Assembly (NCBI RefSeq): GCF_026151165.2
Contig: NZ_CP117849.1
Coordinates: 1,550,001 to 1,614,000, forward strand
Direction of reading: 5' to 3'
DNA length: 64,000 nucleotides
Source: Cryobacterium sp. SO2
Lineage (GTDB): Bacteria > Actinomycetota > Actinomycetes > Actinomycetales > Microbacteriaceae
Part shown: in pieces, positions 42,201 through 50,500 of the stretch
Layout: every line of letters begins with the position of its first letter
Position numbering within the stretch: position 1 is the first letter of the stretch
Program-made: the position numbers and the translations under genes
The notes under the pieces: generated by a model
Told to the model about the DNA's origin: nothing
What the model saw: only the letters and a program-made list of their open reading frames with translations
Databases searched by the model: none

Positions 42201-42715
42201 CGGAACCGACGGCTGAGCCGACCGAACCGAGCGCGGAGCCGACAACCGCGCCCATCCCGGTCCCGGGATCCACCCCGCCTGCCCCGGTGCCGAGCGAGTC
42301 GCTGACCGACGCCGCGCGCGGACCGGTGTCGACTCCGGCCGGCGCCTCTCCGGGCGGAACCATCACCGTCACCGTCGGCAGCGCCCACGCGGGTGAGCCT
42401 GTCAACGTCTGGCTGCACTCCACGCCGACGCTGCTCGCCTCCACCACGGTCAGCGCGGACGGAACCGTGCGGGTGGTCATCCCGGCCGACACGCCGCCGG
42501 GTGCGCACCGGATCGTCGTCGTGGCCGAGGACGGCACGCTGATCGGCTGGGACGACGTCCTCGTCTCCGCCGCGGCGACCGGGGCGGCCGGCACCCCCGG
42601 CAGTCTGGCGAGCACGGGTGTGAGCCCGGCGGCCCCCGCACTCCTGGCGCTCCTCCTGCTGATCGCGGGCGGGGCCGTGCTGGTGCTTCGCAGAAGGCGT
42701 CGGTCCACTCTGTAG
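39215..42715 (+). CDS. Giant cell-surface protein: four lamin-tail domains, phytase-like domain, Pro/Thr repeats, LASTG anchor
   Basis: 1166 residues from the GTG at 39215 (AAAGGG seven bases upstream). A signal peptide ends near Ala-Met-Ala-Ala (about 30). Four lamin-tail domains, each opening with VRINEVES- or VRLNEIES-like sequence, a Gly-Thr-Pro-Gly-Asp-Trp motif and a closing Cys, start near residues 38, 170, 299 and 422. A phytase-like/esterase-like propeller domain spans about 552-868. Pro/Thr/Glu repeats follow (about 870-1025), then a small beta domain and LASTG (1131-1135), a hydrophobic helix and RRRRR. The LAxTG form suggests class E sortase anchoring; no sortase gene is nearby. 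It probably binds or processes an extracellular polymer or phosphoester. Confidence 0.88.
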   Translation: MRTHWRRPSLAAILTLALAVPLAATQSPAMAAPAPSVRINEVESDGGTPGDWVELTNIGSSAADVSGWVLKDDKDERTFGLPADTVIAPGGFLAVDVDGDGATNFGLGKADTARLFLADGSTLVDSYAWTAHASTTWGRCPDGTGEFRETTASTRGAANACDVSAADNVRINEVESNGGTPGDWIELVNVGTAAVDASGLVLKDNDDTHAAVVPEGSTIAAGGYLVVEAPTMDYGLGGADSARLFDTDGVTLIDSYAWTAHAASTYGRCPDGTGDFADTATATKGTANDCVVPVTADVRISETESSGGTPGDWVELFNPGSTDVDLAGWIVRDNDDTHTAVLPTGSVIAAGGYFVVEESMLGFGLGSADSARLFAADGVTLVSSVSWTSHAATTWGTCPGTTELVQMTSSTKGAANDCGSPVRLNEIESSGGTPGDWVELVNNGSTGADISGFVVKDNDDTHAVVLPNGTSIAAGGYLAIDVDVDGGFGLGGADTARLFAADGSTLLDSYSWTAHAATSYGRCPDGTGDFAVTTASSKGAVNSCAGDLVTAAWPGSAQVRTVDPAGVLGGNMSGLAYEDDATGTGTVGDVLWAAKNGPGTLYKLVSDGTDWAPDTTDGWGAGKLLHYTDGTGDVDAEGVTLTAAGSAGGVFIASERNNNVSGVSRPAVLRYDASATGSELTATMDWDLTADLPVVGANAGLEAIAWVPDTFLVAEGMLDESTNAAYDPADYAGHGAGLFFVGLEANGTIYAYALDQESGGYTRIATIASGFSGVMDLEFEAATGRFWAVCDDTCAGRSAVLEVAQSGVTDGRFTVATVYERPASMPNINNEGFAIAPQGSCTTGSTSAFWADDSNTGGFAIRAGSLDCTPTPVPTTEPTPVPTTEPTAEPTPVPTTEPTAEPTPVPTTEPTAEPTPVPTTEPTAEPTPVPTTEPTAEPTPVPTTEPTTEPTAEPSPEPTTEPTPAPTTAPSPEPTTEPSPEPSAEPTTEPSAEPTTEPTAEPTEPSAEPTTAPIPVPGSTPPAPVPSESLTDAARGPVSTPAGASPGGTITVTVGSAHAGEPVNVWLHSTPTLLASTTVSADGTVRVVIPADTPPGAHRIVVVAEDGTLIGWDDVLVSAAATGAAGTPGSLASTGVSPAAPALLALLLLIAGGAVLVLRRRRRSTL
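41849..42060 (+). repeat. 36-bp in-frame tandem repeats encoding a Pro/Thr/Glu stalk
   Basis: Five near-perfect 36-bp units plus partial ones encode TPVPTTEPTAEP. Period is a multiple of three, so copy-number change would alter stalk length without breaking the frame. Confidence 0.88.
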
Positions 42716-42750
42716 CTCCAGGCTTTCGGCGCCACGTCGAAGCGAATCCG

Positions 42751-42785
42751 TCCGGCGGTCGCACCAATCAGGTGCGGCCGCCGGA
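42751..42785 (+). terminator. Terminator after the giant surface-protein gene
   Basis: TCCGGCGGTCGCACC (42751-42765) pairs with GGTGCGGCCGCCGGA (42771-42785), 14 of 15 positions, with an AATCA loop and a following GGTCTTT. It lies 36 bp after the stop. Confidence 0.75.
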
Positions 42786-42808
42786 GGTCTTTCGAGCCCG
42801 ATTTGCAG

Positions 42809-42824
42809 ATACCCCCTGGGGTAT
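42809..42824 (+). promoter_or_regulatory. CsoR/CstR-family operator upstream of the CoA-disulfide reductase gene
   Basis: ATACCCCCTGGGGTAT consists of ATACCCC and GGGGTAT arms around CT, the characteristic operator of the CsoR/RcnR/CstR family. It ends 14 bp before the ATG at 42839. Members of this family respond to copper (CsoR) or persulfides (CstR); the downstream gene product favours persulfide sensing. No csoR/cstR gene is in the window. Confidence 0.75.
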
Positions 42825-42838
42825 AGCAAACTGGACTC

Positions 42839-44482
42839 ATGACCGAGAACCGCTACATCATCATCGGCGGCGTCGCGGGCGGTATGTCCGCGGCCACCCG
42901 CCTTCGTCGCCTCGACGAGAACGCCCAGATCATCGTCTTCGAGCGCGGCGGACATGTCTCGTTCGCCAACTGCGGCCTGCCCTACTACCTCGGCGGGATC
43001 ATCGAGGAGCGTTCCAGCCTGCTGGTGCAGACGCCGGCCTCGCTCGGCGCCCGCTTCGCCCTCGACGTGCGCGTGCGCACCGAAGTGATCGGTATCGACA
43101 GCTCCGCGAAGACCGTGCGGGTGCGCGAACTCGGCACCGGACACGAGTACACCGAGCTCTACGACTCGCTGGTGCTCTCACCCGGCGCCTCACCAGTGCG
43201 CCCGCCGCTACCCGGCGGCGAGCGGATGCTCACCCTGCGCGACATCGACGACGTGGACGCCGCCATGGCCGCGCTGGCGGTGGCCCCACAGAGCGCCCTC
43301 GTCATCGGAGCGGGCTTCATCGGCCTCGAAATGGTGGAGAACCTCGTAAACCTTGGCCTCGACGTGACCGTTGTGGAACTGGGCCAGCAGGTGCTGCCGC
43401 CTCTGGACCCCGAGATGGCCGGCCCGGTCACGGAGCGCCTGCGGGCCGCGGGCGTGAGCGTGCGCCTGGGCACCCAGGTCACCGAAATCGGCGCGAACAC
43501 CGCCACCCTCAGCGACGGCAGCGTCGTGGCAGCGGACTTCGTGCTCGCCGCCATCGGCGTGCGGCCGGACACCGCCCTGGCGAAGGCCGCCGGCCTCACG
43601 ATCGGCACACGCGGCGGCATCCTGGTGGACGACCAGCTGCGCACCACCGACCCCGACATCTACGCCATCGGTGACGCCGTGGAGAAGACCGACGCCATCT
43701 CGGGCGAACAGCGCCTGGTGGCCCTGGCCGGCCTGGCCAACCGGCACGGCCGTCTCGTGGCCGACGTCATCAGCGGCAAGACCATCCGGGTGCGTCCGGC
43801 CCTCGGCACCGCCGTGGTGGGAATGATGGGACTCACCATCGCGACCACCGGCTGGAACGAGAAGCTGCTCGTGGCCAGAGGCCGCAGCATCCGGGTCATC
43901 CACACCCACCCTGCCTCGCACACCGGCTACTACCCGGGAGCGGAGTCGATGGCGCTCAAACTCGTCGTCGACGCCGACACCGACGCCATCCTCGGCGCAC
44001 AGGGTGTGGGCGCGGGCGGGGTCGACAAACGCATCGACGTGATCGCCACGGCCATCGCCGGCGGTATCACCGCGTCCGAACTCGCCGACCTCGAACTGGC
44101 CTACGCGCCGCAGTTCTCCTCGGCCAAGGACCCGGTGAACATGCTCGGCTACGTGGCGCTCAATGCCGCCGAGGGCCTGACCCCGTCGGTGCAGTGGCAC
44201 GAGCTCGAGGCGGCCCGCGCGGCCGGCGCCACCCTGGTGGATGTGCGCACGGCGGGGGAGCACGGCGAAGCCGCGATCCCCGGCTCGGTCAACATCCCGC
44301 TCGACGACATCCGCGCCCGCCAGGCCGAGCTGCCGCACGGCCGTCTGATCGTGCACTGCAAGGTGGGCCAGCGCGGCCACACCGCCGTGCGCCTGCTCGC
44401 CCAGCTGGGCCGCGACGCCGTGAACCTCGACGGCGGCTACCTCACCTGGGCCGCCGGCACGGCTGCCACCCGCGAGCCGTGA
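42839..44482 (+). CDS. CoA-disulfide reductase with C-terminal rhodanese domain (CoADR-RHD)
   Basis: 547 residues. FAD-binding IIIGGVAGGMSAATRLRRL (7-25), the single redox Cys45 in SFANCGLPYYLGG, NAD-binding ALVIGAGFIGLEMVENL (about 154-170), YAIGDAVE near 276, dimerisation domain, then a rhodanese domain (about 455-547) with active-site Cys in IVHCKVGQRGHTAV. Such fusions reduce CoA persulfide/polysulfide or CoA disulfide using NAD(P)H, handling sulfane sulfur. The CsoR/CstR-like operator supports persulfide-induced expression. The last codons lie inside palindromic element copy 2. No clear Shine-Dalgarno. Confidence 0.92.
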   Translation: MTENRYIIIGGVAGGMSAATRLRRLDENAQIIVFERGGHVSFANCGLPYYLGGIIEERSSLLVQTPASLGARFALDVRVRTEVIGIDSSAKTVRVRELGTGHEYTELYDSLVLSPGASPVRPPLPGGERMLTLRDIDDVDAAMAALAVAPQSALVIGAGFIGLEMVENLVNLGLDVTVVELGQQVLPPLDPEMAGPVTERLRAAGVSVRLGTQVTEIGANTATLSDGSVVAADFVLAAIGVRPDTALAKAAGLTIGTRGGILVDDQLRTTDPDIYAIGDAVEKTDAISGEQRLVALAGLANRHGRLVADVISGKTIRVRPALGTAVVGMMGLTIATTGWNEKLLVARGRSIRVIHTHPASHTGYYPGAESMALKLVVDADTDAILGAQGVGAGGVDKRIDVIATAIAGGITASELADLELAYAPQFSSAKDPVNMLGYVALNAAEGLTPSVQWHELEAARAAGATLVDVRTAGEHGEAAIPGSVNIPLDDIRARQAELPHGRLIVHCKVGQRGHTAVRLLAQLGRDAVNLDGGYLTWAAGTAATREP

Positions 44483-44533
44483 GGAGGGCCCCCACAACCT
44501 CCGGGTTTCGGGGCTTAAGTCACGGCTCGCGGG
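44469..44533. repeat. Palindromic intergenic element, copy 2 of 3
   Basis: Same 65-bp frame as 4201-4265: CCCGCGAGCCGTGAG at 44469-44483 and its complement at 44519-44533 (one mismatch), with an inner CCCGGGTTTCGGGGCT-like stem. Its left arm encodes the last residues and the TGA of the CoA-disulfide reductase gene, so the element has supplied that gene's 3' end. Confidence 0.85.
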
Positions 44534-44548
44534 CCCTAAAATAATCCT

Positions 44549-45130
44549 GTGACGGATGCGACGAGGCACGGCCGTGCGCCGATCTCGCGCATCGTGGATG
44601 AGGGGCTGCTCATCGCGCTGTCGTCGGTGCGCATGGCGGTGAAGAACGACATCATCGTGGCCGGGCTGGCCGAACACGCCGACTACGACCTAGCGCGGTT
44701 CGCCGAGACGACCGGCAGGGAACTGCTGGCCCTCGCGCACGAGAACCTGGAGTCCGCGGTGCGGGTGGCCCGCCAGCGCAAGGAGCTCACGTCGGCGACC
44801 TGGCGACTCGACCTGTCCCAGGATCAGCTGATGGACATCCGCCAGCTCAAGCTGCGCAAGCGCGTGCACAAGCGCCTCGCCGTGGCCCTGATTGCCGTGG
44901 CCGACGACGAGGAGCATGTGACCCGCCTCGTGCGCGACGCCCAGACGGCGGCCAGCGAGGAGCTGCAGGACGCCATGCACACCCGTCTGATGCGGCTGTC
45001 GCTCGACCCGCTCGACCCCGAATATCAGCGCAGCCGGGCCGAACGCACCGAGATGTTCGTGCTGGTGGACCTGGCCCTGCTCCAGCTCAAGGCCGACGAG
45101 GCCGCCGGGAACGGTCCCAGCGAGTACTAG
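44549..45130 (+). CDS. Conserved helical protein of unknown function
   Basis: 193 residues starting at GTG (44549). The sequence is mostly amphipathic helix rich in Leu, Ala, Arg, Glu (for example RRLDL-like WRLDLSQDQLMDIRQLKLRKRVHKR, about 90-115), with no membrane span, signal peptide or recognised motif. I have seen similar Micrococcales proteins misnamed asparagine synthase; nothing here supports that. It stands 70 bp upstream of the jet operon in the same orientation, so co-transcription is possible. Confidence 0.7.
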   Translation: MTDATRHGRAPISRIVDEGLLIALSSVRMAVKNDIIVAGLAEHADYDLARFAETTGRELLALAHENLESAVRVARQRKELTSATWRLDLSQDQLMDIRQLKLRKRVHKRLAVALIAVADDEEHVTRLVRDAQTAASEELQDAMHTRLMRLSLDPLDPEYQRSRAERTEMFVLVDLALLQLKADEAAGNGPSEY

Positions 45131-45200
45131 CGCCAGCCGGGCCCCGTTCCTGCGACTACGGTTGAGGAGGCCCGATCGAGGTCGCGAAGGGAACGTGTGC

Positions 45201-46739
45201 GTGGTGAGTGACATTGCGGGTGAATTGGCGCGGGTGCGCGACGCCTTCGACCGACCCACCCTGCGGCTGCTCGACCGCAAGTGGGCGCCGTTCGTGCTCG
45301 CGGTGTTCAAGTCCTCGTTCAGCCGCGACCGCCGCAGCGTGCAGGCCGACCGGCTGCACACCCAGGTGGACGCCTACCTCGCCGACCTCCGCTCCATCGG
45401 CAGCGACGTGCCGGGCAAGAACGGCCGCGCGCTCTGCGTGCAGTGGATGAACGACCAGTGGCTCTACCGCGAAACCGGGGAGGACGACGAGGAACAGTAC
45501 TCGCTCACCTCGCACGCCCTCGAGGCCCTGCTGCTCGTCGACGGCCTCTCCCGCGACCGCGCCCTGATCAGCGAGTCCCGCCTCACCACGATCGTGGACA
45601 CCGTGCGGCATCGGGCCACCCAGGCGAACCCCGACCGGGACGAACGCATCCGCCGGCTCGACCTGGAGATCGATGCCCTGGCCGCCGAGCGTGACAGGCT
45701 CGCCGGCGGCGGCGAGATCCAGGCGGCGTCCAACCACCAGATGCACGAGGGGTACGCCAACCTGATCGACCTGATCACCCAGCTGCCCAGCGACTTCAAG
45801 CGCGTCGAGGAGTCCGTCGCCGGCATGCACCGGCAGATCGTGAACGACTTCCGCGCCGAGGAGCGCCCGATCAGTGAGGTGCTCGACGAGTACCTCTCCA
45901 AGACGGATGCCCTGATGTCGTCGACCGCGGAGGGCCGGGCGTTCGAGGGCGCCATCGTGCTGCTGCGGAACGACGAGTTGCTCTCCGAACTCAAGAACGA
46001 CCTCGAATCGATCCTGCTGCATCCGTTCGCCCTCGAACTCAGCGCCGAGGACCGCCGCAGCTTCATGGGCACCGTCAGCCTGATCCGCAAGGGCGTCGAC
46101 GACGTGCTCACCCAGCGCAACGGCCTGACCACCACCCTGCGCGAGCACATCGTGAACCACGACGTGGTCAAGGACCGCGAACTCGAACGGCTGCTGCGCG
46201 AGATCAACAAGGAACTCGCCGTGTGGATGGAGACCGCCGGCCCGCGCTCCACGGTGACCGCCGAGCTGATGCCCGGCACCCTCGAGCTGGAACACCTGCG
46301 CGAACGCTTCTACGACCCGGCAGCCCACAAGGCGCCGCCGCCCCTCGAGGACGTCTCGGCATTCGCCCCCGAACCGCCGAGCCTCGACGCGATGCGCACC
46401 CAGGGCGGACCGCTGCTCGAAGAGCTGCGCGACGCCATCGTGACGGCCGTCACCACCGGAGGCGCTGCCTCCGTCGGCGACGCCTTCAACGGCCTCGAAC
46501 CGGCCCTGCGCCGGCCGGTCGAGATCCTCGGGCTGCTGCAGCTGGCCACTCAGGTGGACGCCGTCACCCGCACGGATGCCGCCGATGGCGCCGAACCGGC
46601 AGCGCCGGCGGCCACGGAGAGTTTCGAGACCGTGCGCCCCGACGGCTCCCGCCGCTCCTTTACTGTGCCGCGCATCACTCTGACCGACGACGACACCGCG
46701 GCCCTGGCCGCCCTCAACTATGGACCTGATCATGACTGA
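45201..46739 (+). CDS. jetA: Wadjet system protein JetA (DUF3375, MukF-like kleisin)
   Basis: 512 residues; GTG start at 45201 with GAAGGGA eight bases upstream (GTG at 45204 is equivalent). The N-terminus (ELARVRDAFDRPTLRLLDRKWAPFVLAVFKSSFS) and RHRATQANPDRDERIRRLDLEIDALAAERDRL (about 135-170) match DUF3375, the kleisin-like subunit JetA of Wadjet. The C-terminal part after about 390 is a winged-helix-like region ending in FTVPRITLTDDD. JetA bridges the JetC heads in a condensin-like complex that extrudes plasmid DNA. Overlaps jetB by 8 bp. Confidence 0.88.
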   Translation: MVSDIAGELARVRDAFDRPTLRLLDRKWAPFVLAVFKSSFSRDRRSVQADRLHTQVDAYLADLRSIGSDVPGKNGRALCVQWMNDQWLYRETGEDDEEQYSLTSHALEALLLVDGLSRDRALISESRLTTIVDTVRHRATQANPDRDERIRRLDLEIDALAAERDRLAGGGEIQAASNHQMHEGYANLIDLITQLPSDFKRVEESVAGMHRQIVNDFRAEERPISEVLDEYLSKTDALMSSTAEGRAFEGAIVLLRNDELLSELKNDLESILLHPFALELSAEDRRSFMGTVSLIRKGVDDVLTQRNGLTTTLREHIVNHDVVKDRELERLLREINKELAVWMETAGPRSTVTAELMPGTLELEHLRERFYDPAAHKAPPPLEDVSAFAPEPPSLDAMRTQGGPLLEELRDAIVTAVTTGGAASVGDAFNGLEPALRRPVEILGLLQLATQVDAVTRTDAADGAEPAAPAATESFETVRPDGSRRSFTVPRITLTDDDTAALAALNYGPDHD

Positions 46740-47547
46740 CGACGTGACCGACCTGACCGCCCTGCCCGACGACGGTGACGCTGCCTTCGAGGACGCCGGC
46801 GCGGACGCGAGCGCCGCCGAGGACGGCGCGCAGAGCAGCTTCTCGCTCTTCGAGGGCGACGAGGGCGGCCTCACCGTGGAGCAGCGCCGCACGCTGGTGC
46901 TGCTGCTCAAGCACCGCTACATCTCCGCCGCCCTGCAGCCGGCCGAATGGCGCACCCTGCTCGCCTCGCAGACCGTGCTCAAGTCCCGGCTCAACGATCT
47001 GTTCCTCGACCTGCACGTCGACCTGCACTATGAGGTCGCGTTCAAGCGCCAGGCCGTCGGCGAGGGCGGCGACAGATTCCCCACCCTGCTGCACGACGTG
47101 TCCTACACCCGCGAAGAGACCATCCTGCTGGTGCTGCTGCGCCAGCGGTTCCGCAGCGAACGGGCCAACGGCGTGGACATCGTCATCGTGGACCGGGACA
47201 ACCTGGTCGAGAACGTGGCCCATTTCCGCCCGGAGCACGCCACCGACAGGTTCGGCGACGCCCGCCGCGCCACGGCAGCGGTAGACAGCCTCGCGAAGGC
47301 CCGGGTGCTGCTGAAAACCAGCGACCCGGACCGGTTCAGGGTCTCGGCCGTGATCGAGGTGCTGCTGCCCATCGAACGGCTCGCCGAGTTGTGGGAATGG
47401 CTGGTGGAGCAGAACGGCCAGGACCTGCCCGAGCCCGTCGCCGCCGACTCCGACACGCTCGATGCCGCTCCGGATGCCGCCGCACCTGCCGGCACCGAGC
47501 CCGACGCATCCGACCCTGCCGACCCCGCCCTGGAGGCAGCCTCATGA
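46732..47547 (+). CDS. jetB: Wadjet system protein JetB (DUF4194, MukE-like)
   Basis: 271 residues from the ATG at 46732, inside the jetA 3' end. An acidic N-terminal 40 residues precede the DUF4194 core: LTVEQRRTLVLLLKHRYISAALQPAEW (about 55-80), a tandem winged-helix region with VLLRQRFRSERANG and a LKTSDPDRFRVSAVIEVLLPIERLAELWEWL segment (about 190-220). The C-terminus is an acidic Asp/Ala/Pro tail. JetB is the KITE subunit that binds the JetA kleisin. Its stop overlaps the jetC ATG (ATGA). Confidence 0.87.
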   Translation: MTDDVTDLTALPDDGDAAFEDAGADASAAEDGAQSSFSLFEGDEGGLTVEQRRTLVLLLKHRYISAALQPAEWRTLLASQTVLKSRLNDLFLDLHVDLHYEVAFKRQAVGEGGDRFPTLLHDVSYTREETILLVLLRQRFRSERANGVDIVIVDRDNLVENVAHFRPEHATDRFGDARRATAAVDSLAKARVLLKTSDPDRFRVSAVIEVLLPIERLAELWEWLVEQNGQDLPEPVAADSDTLDAAPDAAAPAGTEPDASDPADPALEAAS

Positions 47548-50500
47548 CCGATTCCCCGCTCTTCCACATGGACGGCGCCACCGAGGGCACCACTCAGTGG
47601 CGCGCCGAGACCTTCCAGATGGTCAACTGGGGCGGCTTCCAGGGCCACCACGAGGTGGACTTCGCCGCGACGGCCACGCTCGTCTCCGGCGCATCCGGCA
47701 CCGGCAAGTCGAGCCTGCTCGACGCCTACCTGGCGCTGATGATGCCCTCCGACACCCCGTTCAACGGCGCGTCCAACGACGCCGGCTCCGGCCGGGCCCG
47801 CAGCGTCGACCAGCGCAACCTGATGACGTACCTCCGCGGCAAGACCGACTCCACCCGTGAGGCCGACACCGGCGCGATGCACGACCAGGTGCTCCGTGGC
47901 GCCGACTCGGCCACCTGGGGCGCCGTGGCGATGACCTTCATCGACGACAACAAGCGCCGCTTCACGGTTCTGCGCGCCTACTTCGTGCCGCGCGGCGCGA
48001 CCAAGTTCGCCGACGTCACCATGAAGATGGCCACCCGCGACGGCCGGTTGGACCTGCGAGAACTCGCCGATGTCACCGAGGCCCGGTTCGACAAGCGCGC
48101 ATTGAAGAACCGGTTCAGCGACCTGGACGTCTTCGACACCTACGCTGCGTTCTCGCAGACGCTGTACACCCGGCTCGGCATCGGCGCCAACGGCGAGGGC
48201 GGCAAGGCCCTGCGCCTGCTGGCCCGCATCCAGGCCGGCCAGCAGGTGAAGACCGTCGACGGCCTCTACAAGTCGATGGTGCTCGAAGAGCCCGCCACCT
48301 ACGCGGCCGCCGACAAGGCCGTCGACCACTTCGAAGACCTCGAACGCTCCTACGGCGCCATGGTCACCGAGGCGCAGAAGGCCAAGGTTCTCGAACGCCT
48401 GCCCGAGCTGCACCGCGACTACGAGAACGCGACAGAGAAGGCCGACCTGATCGACCGCTTCGGCGTGCACCGCGACGGCGACACCCCCTTCGTGCTCTGG
48501 CAGCTGCTCACCGAGCACGGCCTGCTCGAGTCCGCCGCCGACACCAACCGCGCCCGCCGGCGTGACAACCAGGCGCAGCACACCGTCGCCAGGGATGCCG
48601 AGACCGAGCTGAAGGGCCGGATCGCCGACCTGCAACACCAGCAGCGCGACAACGGCGGCGATGTGCTCGCCGGCCTGCAGAACGACCTCGACGTGCTCAC
48701 CGCGAAGCGCGACGACGTGGCCGCTGAACGCGCCAGGTTCGACGAGCGCATCGTGCTGCTCGACACCCCGATCGACACGACGGATGCCTTCGCCGCCGCG
48801 CAGACCGCCGCCGAGGGCTTCCTGGCCGACTTCACCGCCACCGAGCAGGAACTAGACCTCGCCCGCGTGGCCCTGCAGCGCACCGCGTACCCGCTCGAGG
48901 AGCAGATCCGCACGCTCAAGCAGGAGCACGGCTTCCTGAATGGCCGCGCCAGCCTGGTTCCCCAGCACCTGCACAACGCCCGGCTGATGATCGCCGAGGC
49001 CGCGGGGATCCCCGCGGAAGAGCTGCCGTTCGTGGCCGAGCTCATCGACATCGCCCCGGGCGAGGACGCCTGGCGCCAGGCCGCCGAGGTCACCCTCGGC
49101 TCGCTCGTGCGGGTTCTGCTGGTGGACGAGACGCGACTTGCCGCCCTCAGTGCGGCCATCGACCCACTGCACATCCCCGTACGCATCCACTTCGAAGGCG
49201 TGCCGCTGCACCCGCACCAGCAGGTGCAGCCCGACCCCCGCTACGTCTCCGGCAAGCTCGTCTTCAAGGAGTCCGAGTTCAGCCGGTGGGTGCAGGATCG
49301 CGTGCAGGCGTCCTCCATCGACGCGCTCTGCGTCGACGGCCCAGCCGACCTCGCCGGCGGCGGGTCGCGCGTCACCCAGAGCGGACAGATCCGCAACGGC
49401 AAGCGCGGCGCCCACGGCTGGAACAAGGACCAGCGCTCGATCATCGGGTTCTCCAGCGGCGTGCGCCTGGCCGAGATCGCCGACGAACTGACCGCCCTCA
49501 AGGCCCGGGCAGACGACCTGGCGCAGCAGGCCTCCGCCATGGCCGCACGCATCATCGCCCTGCGCCGCACCAAAGACGCCCACCAGCACGTGATCGACAC
49601 CGTTTGGGCCGCAATCGACGTGGCCGGGGCCCAGGCGAGGATCGGCGCGAAGGAGGCCGAACGGGAGCGGCTGCTCGCCGGCAGTGATGTGCTGCGCGGT
49701 CTCAAAGACGAGGAGGCGCGCCTCACGCTCGAGCTCGAGGCCGCCCAGAAGCACAAGCACGAGACCGAGCGGGAAGCCGCCGTGCTCGGCGACGAGCACG
49801 CCGCGATCGTGGACCGCCAGGACGTCGTGAACGACAGGCTCGAGGGCATCCAGGCCGACGACACCGTCACTCTCACCGACGAGCACTCCGCGCACCTCGA
49901 CGCCCAGTTCGCCGCCGTCGGCGACAGCGCTGACCTGGCCACCTTCTTGAGTGGCGTGAGACGCCTCCGCGAGCGGCTCACCGAGCAGTCGGCGCAGGAC
50001 CGCGAGACGGCCCGCAGCGCCAGGGACACCCTGATCGGCATCTTCGAAACCTTCCAGAGCCGCTGGCCAGACCCCAACATCGGCGTGGGGATGGAGTCGT
50101 ACTCCAGCTACAGCGACATCCTCGACGCCGTCTACACGCTGGGCCTCTACGAGCGCCGGCAGGAGTGGAAGCGGCGCCTCTCCGCGTGGAGCGGCCAGGA
50201 CCTCGTTCCCCTCGTCGGCGCCTTCACCACCTCGATCGAGGAGATCGAAGACCGGTTGCGGCCGATCAACGACATCCTCCGCACGTTGCCGTTCGGCGCC
50301 GGCCGCGACAGGCTGCAAATCTCGCTGCGCCGTCTGCACCGCGACGACGCCACGGCCTTCCGCAAGGAGCTCAAACTGCTCTCCTCCGGGACGACCGAGG
50401 AATTCACCGACGAGCAGACCGAGAACCGGTTCACCCGGCTGCAGGCGTTCATGAACCTGATCCGCCGGCCCGACGAACTCGTCGCCGGCTCCAGGGGAGA

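Noticed and set aside
40472..43144. Very long minus-strand open frame (890 codons)
   Set aside because: Antisense shadow of the giant surface-protein gene; the peptide is Arg/Gly/Val-rich with no domain.
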